DNA from: an uncultured Collinsella sp.
GTDB taxonomy: Bacteria > Actinomycetota > Coriobacteriia > Coriobacteriales > Coriobacteriaceae
Reading direction: 5' to 3'
NCBI GenBank assembly: GCA_900553935.1
Contig: USFK01000043.1
Location: 1-9,147, forward strand
DNA length: 9,147 nucleotides
Each line of letters starts with the position of its first letter. Position 1 is the stretch's first letter. Made by a program: the position numbers and the translations under genes. Below, piece after piece: positions 1-7,139 of the stretch. Under the pieces are notes generated by a model. That model ran no database searches, was not told where the DNA came from, and worked only from the letters and a program-made list of their open reading frames with translations.

Positions 1-7
1 TAAGGAT

Positions 8-1897
8 ATGAACAATCGTCTCTCAATTATATACCTGCTTTTACTGTTTACCTTTCCCGCTTTGGCACAACAAGTCAAAATCGGAGGCATCATTACAGAC
101 GATAACGGAGAACCGATCGAACTGGCTACCGTACGTATAGAGGGAACGGCCATCGGTACGGTCAGCAATCTAAAAGGTAAATACTCGCTCAAGTTTACTT
201 CCAGAGACACGGTAACAGTGATATATTCCATGATCGGATATAACACGCGGAAACGCACTTTAGTAAATCCACAGGGAAATATCAGCATAAACATGATGTT
301 GCCGGCATTAGGATACGAACTCGACCAGGTAACGATTACCGAAAGTCGCCGGCAAACCAACACCGTGCAACAAATAGACATGAAAGCAAACAAGTGGATG
401 CCGGATGCTTCGGGGGGAAATATAGAATCGATCATTGCCACACAAGCCGGAGTAAGTTCGAACAATGAACTTAGTTCACAATACAATGTTCGTGGAGGAA
501 GTTTCGACGAAAATATGGTATACGTCAATGGTATAGAGGTTTACCGCCCGTTATTGGTCCGTTCCGGTCAGCAGGAAGGATTGAGCTTTATCAATCCGGA
601 TATGGTAGAAAACGTTGGATTTTCTTCCGGTGGATACGAAGCGAAATATGGAGATAAAATGTCATCCGTACTGGATATTACATATAAAAAGCCGGAACAT
701 TTCGAAGCAACAGGGACTTTCAGCCTGTTAGGAGTTTCGGCATACATAGGTTTCGGCACTAAGAAATTCTCGTGGATCAACAGCGTACGATACAAAAGCA
801 ACCGCTATCTATTGGGAACACTGGATACGAAAGGAGAATACGATCCGCAATTCATCGACTATCAGACATACTTAAACTGGCGTCCCAATAAACGCTGGGA
901 AATAGGATTCATCGGAAATATCTCAGAAAATAAATACATCTTCCAACCGGAAGACCGTAACACGCGATTCGGCACAATGGCTTCGGTACGTGAATTCAAG
1001 GTTTATTTTGACGGTCAGGAAAGAGATGTATTCCGCACATTCTTCGGTGCAGCCAATGCCACATACAAATTCAACGAAAACAATAGCTTGACTTTTCAGG
1101 CCTCTGCATTTCATACAAAAGAGCAGGAAACCTATGACATTACCGGGCAATATTGGCTCAACGAATTAGATGCTTCCGAAGAGGATACGGACACAGATAC
1201 AGGTGAAACAATCGGTGTGGGTACCTATATGGAGCATGCCCGCAACTACCTCAACGCAGATGTACAAAGCTACTCGCTCACAGGACAACACCGCATCCAA
1301 CGCCATGCTATTCAATGGGGACTGGAATTAAAAGCAGAGCGTATTAAAGAAAAACTACGTGAATGGGAAATGCGCGACTCAGCCGGATATTCATTACCAC
1401 AAGTACCGAATGGTCCGGAATTGATTTACAGTTTATCATCCAAAAACGACATCAACAGTAACCGTTTATCCATATACGCACAAGACAGTTACAAATTCCA
1501 ATCCGGTGCAGGCCTGTTCACGCTTACAGCCGGACTGCGTGGAAGCTATTGGAGCTGGAATAAAGAATTCATTGTAAGTCCGAGGGCTTCTCTGGCGCTG
1601 ATTCCGAATTTCAATGAAAAATTCACATTCCGCGTAGCAACGGGGCTCTATTACCAAGCTCCTTTTTATAAGGAGTTTCGTGATACCACAATGGTAGACG
1701 GAGTCGCAAGCGTATCACTCAATAAAAACATCAAATCGCAACGTTCCATACACTTTGTTATCGGAAGTGATTACAGCTTCCGGGCAGTGGGACGTCCTTT
1801 CAAGTTTACAGCCGAAGTATATTATAAAGCACTGGGCAACCTTATTCCATACAATGTAGACAACGTCCGTATCAGTTATTACGGACGCAACATGGCA
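8..1897 (+). CDS. TonB-dependent outer-membrane receptor, 3'-truncated at the junction
   Basis: This is an outer-membrane receptor of the kind Bacteroidota use for energised uptake of a ligand that I cannot identify. Residues 1 to about 20 form a signal peptide (hydrophobic core, then ALA before QQ). Residues 23-100 are a carboxypeptidase-regulatory-like beta domain, with GxxxDDNGEPIELATVRI and a GTVSNLKGKYSL turn. Residues 130-228 are the plug, with QYNVRGGSFDENMVYVNGIE followed by the SGGYEAKYGDKMSSVLDI segment. Beta-strand-rich barrel sequence follows to residue 630. It lacks the larger SusC layout, so I would not call it SusC. The reading frame stays open to a stop at 2036-2038, but its last 46 residues are Arg- and Cys-rich and are only the antisense of the M20 gene. 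The true C-terminal barrel is missing. Start ATG at 8; a TAA at 1-3 may end an upstream gene. The codon use is AT-richer than everything to the right. Confidence 0.9.
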
Positions 1898-1900
1898 TGT
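1892..1900. other. Chimeric junction between Bacteroidota-type and actinobacterial DNA
   Basis: Base composition and codon use change abruptly here. The receptor on the plus strand stays family-like through residues YYGRNMA (ending at 1897) and then becomes low-complexity Arg-rich sequence. The M20 protein on the minus strand stays family-like down to KMAD (1899-1910) and then runs through a few meaningless residues to TGA at 1872-1874. Both genes are cut in mid-domain at the same place, with at most a few bases of shared sequence. No inverted repeat, target duplication or mobile gene flanks the join. Confidence 0.85.
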
Positions 1901-2549
1901 CGGCCATCTTGTAGATGGCGTTGTCGCCGCGGTCGGGAGCGGAGCCGTGGCAGGAGGTGCCGTGAACGTCGACGCGGATCTCCATGCGGCCGCGGTGACC
2001 GCGATAGATGCCGCCGTCGGTGGGCTCGGTGGAAATGACGAACTCGGGCTTAATGCCGTCCTTGTTGTAAATGTACTGCCAGCACATGCCGTCGCAGTCC
2101 TCTTCCTGGACGGTGCCGACGACCATGATCTTATAGCCCTCGGGGATAAGGCCCATGTCCTTCATCATCTTGGCAGCATAGGTAGCAGAAGCCATGCCGC
2201 CCTCCTGGTCGGAGCCGCCGCGGCCGTAGATGATCTCATCGGTCTCGTAGCCCTCATAGGGATCGGCATCCCAGTTCTCGATGTTGCCGATGCCGACGGT
2301 GTCGATGTGGGAGTCGATGGCGATGATCTTGTCGCCCTCGCCCATAAAGCCCATGACGTTGCCCAGGCCGTCGACCTTGACCTCGTCATAGCCAAGGTTC
2401 TCCATCTCGGCCTTGATGCAGGCGACAACCTCGCCCTCCTCGCAGGACTCAGAGGGATGGGAGATCATAGCGCGCAGGAAGCGAGTCATATCAGCACGGT
2501 GAGACTCGGCAGCGTTTTTAATTGCCTCAAAATCGAGTTCCTTAGTCAT
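1896..2549 (-). CDS. M20-family metallohydrolase, YgeY-like, C-terminal half missing
   Basis: This is a zinc-dependent M20 amidohydrolase or peptidase of the type annotated as YgeY-like, selenium-metabolism-linked hydrolase. The substrate of that subgroup is not settled. Visible catalytic motifs are SHIDTVG (H81, D83), GRGGSDQEGG (bridging D114), EEDCDG (general base and metal Glu at 149/150) and STEPTDG (E175). HGTSCHGSAPDRGDNAIYKM, from residue 197, opens the lid/dimerisation domain. Family members run to roughly 400 residues or more, so only about half the protein is present, and the last metal-binding histidine is lost beyond the junction. The open frame continues to TGA at 1872-1874, but those last residues come from the foreign receptor sequence. 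Start ATG at 2547-2549, with AGAAAGG nine bases upstream. It lies downstream of manA on the same strand but 246 bases away, so it probably has its own promoter. Confidence 0.88.
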
Positions 2550-2584
2550 AACAGTTAACCTTTCTACAAGGGTTTACCTACAGG

Positions 2585-2614
2585 TAGATATTTCAGATAG
2601 ATCACTTGTGCCAA
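2585..2614 (-). promoter_or_regulatory. Candidate promoter for the M20 hydrolase
   Basis: On the minus strand TTGGCA (2609-2614) is followed, after 18 bases, by TATCTA (2585-2590). This sits about 35 bases upstream of the M20 start codon and just upstream of its Shine-Dalgarno sequence. The match to a sigma-70-type promoter is moderate. A small inverted repeat, TACCT..AGGTA, lies at the -10 side and could be an operator. Confidence 0.35.
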
Positions 2615-2661
2615 GCAGCGTGAGGTCGAGCACCCCACAAGCAAGTAACCATAGGAGGCGG

Positions 2662-2727
2662 ACGGAGGACTTTGCTCCGTCGCGAGTTCCGCACGAGCCG
2701 GAGAGCACTTAATGTGCTCTCCGTGCG
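2662..2727. other. Two strong hairpins in the manA-M20 intergenic region (possible structured RNA or repeat)
   Basis: The first hairpin pairs ACGGAG (2662-2667) with CTCCGT (2675-2680) over a 7-base loop. The second pairs CGGAGAGCAC (2699-2708) with GTGCTCTCCG (2714-2723), 10 perfect base pairs around a 5-base TTAAT loop. It is extended by CGCA (2690-2693) with TGCG (2724-2727) across a one-sided bulge. Neither has a T-run on either strand, so they do not look like ordinary terminators. The rest of the 2550-2795 gap holds no convincing gene. The strand of any RNA is not decided by the sequence. I do not recognise the element. Confidence 0.5.
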
Positions 2728-2795
2728 AGCAGGACTGTCCGAACAGGCGATCAAACCCCGCGCCCCATCCCGGCAAGCGCTCGGGGATCGATAGC

Positions 2796-3728
2796 TTACA
2801 GATGCGAGACGATCAGTTCCATCTTGCCTTCGAGGTCGATGGAGCTGACGGTGCTCGGGGCTAGCAGGTGGCTTCCCTTGTGGACGGGGTCGCCGCAGAC
2901 GGTGCCTTCGCCGTCGATGACTGACAGGCACATGAAGGGCCAGCGCTGCTCCAAGGTCTTGCTGCCGTTGACGCGCACGCGATCGACGGTGTAGCAGGGG
3001 TTGGACTCGAGTTCGGTCACGCCGTCGACTTCGGGCGCGGTCACGGTGCCGTCGGTCGGGGCCTGAGAATCAAAGTCGATGCAGTCGAGACTCTGCTCAA
3101 TGTGCAGGGGACGCAGTTTGCCGTCGGTGCCGGGACGGTCGTAGTCGTACAGGCGATACGTCACGTCGCTCGACTGCTGCGTCTCCAAAATGAGCGTGCC
3201 GGTCTTGATGGCGTGGACGGTACCGGAATCAATCTGGAAAAAGTCGCCCTTGTGGATCGGCAGCACGTTGAGCATGTCGTCCCAGCGGCCGTCTTCGATC
3301 ATCTGTGCAGCCTCGGCGCGGTCCTTGGCGCGCTGGCCGACGATGATTGTGGCGCCGGGCTCGCAGTCCAGCACATACCAGCACTCGGTTTTGCCCAGGC
3401 TGCCGTTCTCGTGCTCGGCGGCGTACTCGTCGTTGGGATGGATCTGGATCGAAAGGTCGTCCTTGGCGTCCAGAATCTTAATGAGCAGCGGGAACTCCTT
3501 GCCCTCGCAGTTGCCAAAGAGCTCGCGGTGCTCGGCCCACAGCCATGACAGCGTGTGACCGGCGTACGGGCCCTCCGCGATCTGGCAGTCGCCGTTGGGG
3601 TGGGCCGAGATAGCCCAACACTCACCGATGGGACCCTCGGGAATGTCGTAACCAAATACGGTTTCGAGCTGGCGGCCGCCCCAGATCTTCTCGTGGAAAA
3701 TCGGCGTCAGTTTAATCAAATCGGACAT
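2796..3728 (-). CDS. manA: Class I mannose-6-phosphate isomerase
   Basis: This cytosolic zinc enzyme interconverts mannose-6-phosphate and fructose-6-phosphate, feeding mannose into glycolysis or supplying mannose-6-P for glycans. The 310-residue cupin protein is the length of the short Bacillus-type enzymes. Diagnostic segments are KIWGG (residues 14-18), SAHPNG (41-46), SIQIHPND with metal ligands Q95 and H97, GKTECWYVL with E115, and DSGTVHAI with H172, followed by ETQQSSDVTYRLYDYDR, which carries the catalytic-region arginine R192. I chose ATG at 3726-3728 because GGGAG lies seven bases upstream. The ATG at 3734 is too close to that site, and the longer upstream extension has no family character. 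It lies 75 bases downstream of the GntR regulator on the same strand, with no clear terminator between them, so cotranscription is likely. Confidence 0.95.
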   Translation of the reverse strand: MSDLIKLTPIFHEKIWGGRQLETVFGYDIPEGPIGECWAISAHPNGDCQIAEGPYAGHTLSWLWAEHRELFGNCEGKEFPLLIKILDAKDDLSIQIHPNDEYAAEHENGSLGKTECWYVLDCEPGATIIVGQRAKDRAEAAQMIEDGRWDDMLNVLPIHKGDFFQIDSGTVHAIKTGTLILETQQSSDVTYRLYDYDRPGTDGKLRPLHIEQSLDCIDFDSQAPTDGTVTAPEVDGVTELESNPCYTVDRVRVNGSKTLEQRWPFMCLSVIDGEGTVCGDPVHKGSHLLAPSTVSSIDLEGKMELIVSHL

Positions 3729-3803
3729 GTTCATACTCCCATGGTGTTGCGCGGCCGCCCGCTCTAATCGAGTCATAACGAGCGCCCGCATGACTACAAA
3801 AAC

Positions 3804-4523
3804 CTATGCCAACGTTACGTTGTGCAGCTCAAAGCGGTCGCCGACGTTGCGCGAAATCGAGTACTCAAAGGCGTTGCCGCCATCCAAGAAGCCAATCTGG
3901 TTGAGTTCGAGCAGGGGAGAGCCGGGTTTGGTATCCAGGCGCTCAGCCTCTTCCTCAGTTGCCGCGACGGCGCGAATGGTGCGGTGGAAACTCGAGATCT
4001 TGAGTCCGCACTGCTCGCGGATGAAGCTGTAGACCGACGCGTACAGGTCTTTTTTCTTAAGACTCGGAATCAGCTCGAGTGGCATATAGGTGTACTCGAT
4101 AACGATGGGCTGACCATCGACCTCGCGTACGCGCACGATGTGATAGGCAAAGTCGTCTTCGGCCATTCCCAGCTGGGTCGCAACCTCTGCCGGCGGATTG
4201 ACGATCGAGAAATCGTAGACCACCGAGGTCACTTTCTCCCCGCGATGCTCGTACGAAAAGCCCTGGGAGCGATCGTTCTTGCCCTGGAAAAACGCCTGGC
4301 CGGGAAGCCCCGCCGTGTCCTTAACGTAAGTGCCCGATCCGCGCCGGCTGGTAACAAGACCTTCATCGGTAATCTGCTCAATAGCTCGTTTGACGGTGAT
4401 TTTGGAAACGCTATAGAGCTCGCAGAACTCAACGACGGTGGGCAGCTTGTCGCCCGGCTTTAGAGCGCCGTCCTCGATGCTTCGACGGATATCTGCAGCT
4501 ATTGCCTCGTATTTGGGAATCAT
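3804..4523 (-). CDS. GntR/HutC-family transcriptional regulator with UTRA ligand domain
   Basis: This is a DNA-binding repressor or activator of the HutC subfamily, which usually senses a sugar phosphate or related metabolite. Residues 1-68 form the winged helix: PKYEAIAADIRRSIEDG, LKPGDKLPT, the recognition helix around YSVSKITVKRAIEQI, and the wing GLVTSRRGSGTYV. Residues from about 90 to 235 are the UTRA domain, with RVREVDGQPIVIEYTYMP and a FEYSISRN strand near the end. The 239-residue length is normal. Start ATG at 4521-4523 follows AAAGGAGG by four bases; the in-frame ATG 16 codons earlier lacks such a site. It is upstream of manA on the same strand and divergent from the ROK kinase, so it probably controls both sides. 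Ligand and operator are unproven. Confidence 0.93.
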   Translation of the reverse strand: MIPKYEAIAADIRRSIEDGALKPGDKLPTVVEFCELYSVSKITVKRAIEQITDEGLVTSRRGSGTYVKDTAGLPGQAFFQGKNDRSQGFSYEHRGEKVTSVVYDFSIVNPPAEVATQLGMAEDDFAYHIVRVREVDGQPIVIEYTYMPLELIPSLKKKDLYASVYSFIREQCGLKISSFHRTIRAVAATEEEAERLDTKPGSPLLELNQIGFLDGGNAFEYSISRNVGDRFELHNVTLA

Positions 4524-4586
4524 GGAACCTCCTTTCCGGCTTGATTGAGTACAAACGAAAGTATAGTCCACGCCTAAGCATCCCTA

Positions 4587-4618
4587 TTGCGTTTTGAAAA
4601 GTTCGAGAAAGATATAAT
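4587..4618 (+). promoter_or_regulatory. Candidate promoter facing the ROK kinase
   Basis: A perfect TATAAT lies at 4613-4618. Possible -35 boxes are TTGCGT (4587-4592, 20-base spacer) or TTGAAA (4594-4599, 13-base spacer); neither spacing is ideal. An imperfect inverted repeat, GCGTTTTGA (4589-4597) and TCAAAAAACGC (4618-4628), brackets the -10 and could be a binding site. Transcription from here would cross the palindrome at 4643 and the terminator hairpin at 4768 before reaching the kinase. Confidence 0.4.
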
Positions 4619-4642
4619 CAAAAAACGCTTTTCTATATTAAC

Positions 4643-4654
4643 TAGAGCGCTCTA
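4643..4654. promoter_or_regulatory. 12-bp perfect palindrome, candidate operator
   Basis: TAGAGCGCTCTA is a perfect palindrome in the 339-base gap between the divergent GntR regulator and the ROK kinase. It lies about 25 bases downstream of the plus-strand TATAAT, where bound protein would block elongation. A centre of this form (GAGCGCTC) also resembles operators of LacI-type regulators, so the local GntR protein is not certain to be its partner. Confidence 0.45.
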
Positions 4655-4767
4655 AATGAATATGCACTCGAATAATGTGGTATTGAGCAAATTGATCGAC
4701 TCGAGGATGGGGTTGAGCCGTTTTACCGCCCAACGAACCAAATACCATGCCCTGCGTTTTCACAGAT

Positions 4768-4809
4768 AAAACCTGCCAAAACAAACCTGTCCCTTTTTGG
4801 CAGGTTTTT
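4768..4809. terminator. Bidirectional intrinsic terminator hairpin in the ROK leader
   Basis: AAAACCTGCCAAAA (4768-4781) pairs perfectly with TTTTGGCAGGTTTT (4795-4808), 14 base pairs around a 13-base loop. A T-run follows on the plus strand and TTTTAT on the minus strand. The loop contains a second ACCTG, which could pair with the same CAGGT and form an alternative hairpin. It lies 53 bases before the ROK start, so it either ends a short leader RNA or works as an attenuator. Confidence 0.75.
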
Positions 4810-4862
4810 GCCTTGGGAGCGGTACCATACAGGCAATGTTTAAACGAGAAAGGCGGGCTCCC

Positions 4863-5816
4863 ATGGAACCTAAGCAGTATTACATCGGCATCGACGTCGG
4901 CGGCACTTCGGTTAAGGAGGGCCTGTTCGACGAGGATGGTAACCTGCTGGCCAAGGCCAGCGTGCCCACGCCGCCTATCGTTGACGCCGCGGGCTTTGCC
5001 GCGGTGACCGAGGCTATCGACCAGGTGGTCGCCAAGGCCCAGATTCCGCGCGCCTTTGTGGCGGGTATTGGCCTGGCCGTTCCGTGCCCCATCCCGGCAT
5101 CGGGCGATGCCAAGGTCAAGGCCAACATTGCCATTAACCTGCCCGAGCTAAGAGTCGCCATTCAGGAGCACTGCCCCGACGCGGTTGTTAAATACGAGAA
5201 CGATGCCAACGCCGCTGCCATGGGCGAGGCCTGGCTCGGCTCTGCCAAGGGCGTACAGAACGTGGTGATGGTCACCATTGGTACCGGCGTGGGTGGCGGC
5301 GTTATCGTCAACGGCGACGTGGTGTCGGGCGTTGTGGGCGCCGGCGGCGAGATTGGCCACATGTGCCTGAACCCCGAAGAGGAGCGCACCTGCGGCTGCG
5401 GCGGACATGGCCACCTGGAGCAGTATTCCAGCGCCACCGGTGTGGTGAGCAACTACCTTGCCGAGTGCAAAAAGGCCGGCGTCGAGCCCATCGAGCTCAC
5501 TGGGCCTTCTGATTCCAAGGACGTGTTCCAGGCCTGCCGCGAGGGCGACAAGCTCGCGCTGGCCGCGGCCGATACCATGGCCGACTATCTCGGCCGCGCA
5601 CTGGCGCTTATCGCCAACGTGGTTGATCCCGAGATGTTCCTCATCGGCGGCGGCGCCTCCGCCTCGGCCGATGTCTACCTCGACAAGGTCCGCGAGCACT
5701 TTAAGCAGTACGCGCTTTCCGCCTCGCGCGAGACGCCCATTAAGGTCGCTTCGCTCGGCAACGACGCCGGCATCATCGGTGCCGCTTACGTAGCCCTGCG
5801 CGCCGCCGGTAAATAG
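4863..5816 (+). CDS. ROK-family sugar kinase (glucokinase-like)
   Basis: This cytosolic kinase probably phosphorylates glucose, or a related hexose, at the 6-position using ATP. The 317-residue length is normal for the family. Motifs are the phosphate-binding GIDVGGTSVKEG (residues 9-20), ENDANAAAMGEAW with catalytic D114, the TIGTGVGGG segment (138-146), GGEIGH with E163 and zinc ligand H166, and GGGAS near 262-266. The zinc site is unusual: the normal CxCGxxGCxE reads C177-G-C179-GGHGH184-L-E186, so the third cysteine is a histidine. EQYSSATG after it is typical of glucokinase-like members. I chose ATG at 4863 because AAAGG lies ten bases upstream and family homology begins at YYIGID; an upstream in-frame ATG at 4836 has no ribosome site. 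The divergent GntR regulator and manA suggest a hexose-use locus. Mannokinase or another ROK specificity cannot be excluded. Confidence 0.92.
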   Translation: MEPKQYYIGIDVGGTSVKEGLFDEDGNLLAKASVPTPPIVDAAGFAAVTEAIDQVVAKAQIPRAFVAGIGLAVPCPIPASGDAKVKANIAINLPELRVAIQEHCPDAVVKYENDANAAAMGEAWLGSAKGVQNVVMVTIGTGVGGGVIVNGDVVSGVVGAGGEIGHMCLNPEEERTCGCGGHGHLEQYSSATGVVSNYLAECKKAGVEPIELTGPSDSKDVFQACREGDKLALAAADTMADYLGRALALIANVVDPEMFLIGGGASASADVYLDKVREHFKQYALSASRETPIKVASLGNDAGIIGAAYVALRAAGK

Positions 5817-5892
5817 CTGATGCAAGGGGCGGGTGGTGAGGGGGTAGGCCTCGCCTCAACGTTTGTCCCAAATTGCGCTGCGCCCCTTCCGT

Positions 5893-5923
5893 TTCAGAAG
5901 GTTCGGCGTCAGCGTGCTACCAT
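5893..5923 (+). promoter_or_regulatory. Candidate extended -10 promoter for ppaC
   Basis: TGCTACCAT (5915-5923) has the form of an extended -10 element, with a weak TTCAGA (5893-5898) upstream. The expected transcript would begin near 5930, giving a leader of about 30 bases. Upstream, AAGGGGCG (5824-5831) and CGCCCCTT (5881-5888) form an inverted repeat just after the ROK stop codon. It has no T-run and is a weak terminator candidate. Confidence 0.4.
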
Positions 5924-5962
5924 AGACACGTATGAGTACACACACGCATATGGAGGAAACCC

Positions 5963-6886
5963 ATGGCAAACGTTCTTGTCTTTGGTCACCAGAACCCCGA
6001 TAACGACGCCATCATGAGCGCCGTCGTCCTGTCCCAGCTGCTCAACCAGGTTGAGTATGCCGGCAACACCTACGAGGCCTGCGCCCTTGGTCAGCTTCCG
6101 GCAGAGTCCGCCAAGCTGCTTGCCGACGCCGGCATCGCCGAGCCCCGCGTGATTGAGTCCGTCGAGGCCGGTCAGCTCGTCGTCCTCACCGACCACAACG
6201 AGTCCGCCCAGTCCGTCGCAGGCCTTAAGGACGCCACGGTCTTTGGCGTCGTCGACCATCACCGCATCGGCGACTTCGAGACCGCCGGTCCGCTGCACTA
6301 CATCTGCCTGCCCTGGGGCTCCAGCTGCACCATCGTCACCAAGCTCGCCGACGTGCTCGGCGTTGAGCTTTCCGACGTCCAGGCCAAGCTGCTGCTCTCG
6401 GCCATGATGACCGACACGCTCATGCTCAAGAGCCCCACCACCACCGATGTCGACCGCGCCGTTGCCGCCAAGCTCGGCGAGCAGGTGGGCGTCGACCCGG
6501 TCAAGTTTGGCATGGAGGTCTTCCTCACCCGTCCGTCCGGCTCCTTCACCGCAGCCGAGATGGTCGGCAACGACATCAAGATGTTCGAGCCCGCTGGCAA
6601 GAAGCTGCTCATCGGCCAGTACGAGACCGTCGACAAGAGCCGCGCACTCGGCATGATCGACGAGATCCGCGAGGCCATGCGCGCCTACGCCGCCGAGAAG
6701 GGCGCCGACGGCATTGTCCTGTGCATCACCGACATCATGGAGGAGGGCTCGCAGGTCCTGCTCGAGGGCGAGACCGAGGCTGCTCAGAAGGGCCTGGGCA
6801 TTGCTGACGAGCACGACGGCGTCTGGATGCCGGGTGTCCTTTCCCGTAAGAAGCAGGTCGCTGCCCCCATTATGGCCGCCTGCTAG
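5963..6886 (+). CDS. ppaC: Manganese-dependent inorganic pyrophosphatase, family II
   Basis: This soluble enzyme hydrolyses pyrophosphate to two phosphates, pulling biosynthetic reactions forward. The 307-residue length is that of the CBS-less family II enzymes. The N-terminal DHH domain shows the metal ligands: FGHQNPDND (H9, D13, D15), LTDHNE (D77), VVDHH (D98-H100) and MMTDT (D151). The C-terminal DHHA2 domain ends in GVLSRKKQ (residues 291-298), the family's phosphate-binding Arg/Lys loop. No CBS or DRTGG insert is present, so nucleotide regulation is not expected. Start ATG at 5963 follows GGAGG by seven to eight bases. It stands alone: its own candidate promoter lies upstream and a strong terminator follows within 20 bases of the stop. 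All key residues are intact. Confidence 0.97.
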   Translation: MANVLVFGHQNPDNDAIMSAVVLSQLLNQVEYAGNTYEACALGQLPAESAKLLADAGIAEPRVIESVEAGQLVVLTDHNESAQSVAGLKDATVFGVVDHHRIGDFETAGPLHYICLPWGSSCTIVTKLADVLGVELSDVQAKLLLSAMMTDTLMLKSPTTTDVDRAVAAKLGEQVGVDPVKFGMEVFLTRPSGSFTAAEMVGNDIKMFEPAGKKLLIGQYETVDKSRALGMIDEIREAMRAYAAEKGADGIVLCITDIMEEGSQVLLEGETEAAQKGLGIADEHDGVWMPGVLSRKKQVAAPIMAAC

Positions 6887-6905
6887 GTTTAGTTGACCAA
6901 ACGCC

Positions 6906-6945
6906 ACGACCGGATCGCGGACGCCCCGCGCTCCGGTCGTTTTTT
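6906..6945 (+). terminator. Intrinsic terminator of ppaC
   Basis: ACGACCGGA (6906-6914) pairs with TCCGGTCGT (6932-6940). After one mismatch, CGCGG (6916-6920) pairs with CCGCG (6926-6930) around a 5-base loop. A T-run follows directly (6940-6945). It lies 20 bases after the ppaC stop codon. Confidence 0.9.
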
Positions 6946-6971
6946 GTGCACGTCGCCGCGTCGTCTCTTGG

Positions 6972-7009
6972 ACAGGCGTGCCTGTGCCGTTGAGCAAATA
7001 ATGTTCAAC
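6972..7009. promoter_or_regulatory. Two inverted repeats upstream of nhaA
   Basis: ACAGGC (6972-6977) and GCCTGT (6980-6985) form a near-perfect palindrome with a 2-base centre. Next to it GTTGAGC (6989-6995) and GTTCAAC (7003-7009) form a 7-bp hairpin (one G-T pair) with loop AAATAAT. Either could be an operator for nhaA. Further on, a weak candidate promoter with -10 TAGGCT (7056-7061) and a poorly spaced TTGCGC (7035-7040) would start the nhaA leader. Confidence 0.3.
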
Positions 7010-7084
7010 CTGTGGTTCCGCTTTTCGGCCGCGCTTGCGCGCTTGTCGCGCAGGGTAGGCTAGATGCAAGCGTAATACGTTAGA

Positions 7085-7120
7085 GCGCGGCGCCGCCATC
7101 TGGGCGGGCCGTGCTTTTTT
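7085..7120 (+). terminator. Terminator-like hairpin in the nhaA leader
   Basis: GCGCGGC (7085-7091) pairs with GCCGTGC (7108-7114, one G-T pair). Past a bulged G, CCGCC (7093-7097) pairs with GGCGG (7103-7107) over a 5-base loop, and TTTTTT follows at 7115-7120. This is a complete intrinsic terminator only 33 bases before the nhaA start. ppaC already has its own terminator 140 bases earlier, so this one more likely acts on the nhaA leader RNA or ends a small RNA. Confidence 0.7.
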
Positions 7121-7123
7121 AAG

Positions 7124-7139
7124 ACGGGAGCTTTCCCGT
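7124..7139 (+). promoter_or_regulatory. Small hairpin next to the nhaA ribosome binding site
   Basis: ACGGGA (7124-7129) pairs perfectly with TCCCGT (7134-7139) across the 4-base loop GCTT. It ends one base before AAAGGAG (7141-7147), the Shine-Dalgarno sequence of nhaA. The hairpin could affect ribosome access or simply protect the message after processing. Confidence 0.4.

Noticed and set aside
1898..2038. C-terminal 46 residues of the receptor reading frame as an Arg/Cys-rich tail
   Set aside because: They are antisense M20 sequence read past the junction, not a real domain.
1947..2558. 203-codon plus-strand frame opposite the M20 gene
   Set aside because: Ala-, Val- and Asp-rich shadow of the M20 gene, with no family motif.
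2564..2931. Short frames in the manA-M20 gap as small genes
   Set aside because: They have no ribosome sites, contain Arg/Pro/Ser-rich low-complexity sequence and overlap the hairpins.
5148..5825. 225-codon minus-strand frame across the ROK kinase
   Set aside because: Shadow of the kinase. Its start and composition are not gene-like.
4683..6999. TTGAGCAAAT present in two intergenic regions
   Set aside because: A 10-base match between two places in 9 kb is expected by chance, and the flanks do not agree.
3760..7087. TTAGAGCG occurring upstream of manA, gntR and nhaA as a shared regulator site
   Set aside because: A further copy lies inside the gntR coding region (4460-4467), and only the site at 4643-4654 is a full palindrome. 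The shared 8-mer is too weak to claim a regulon.
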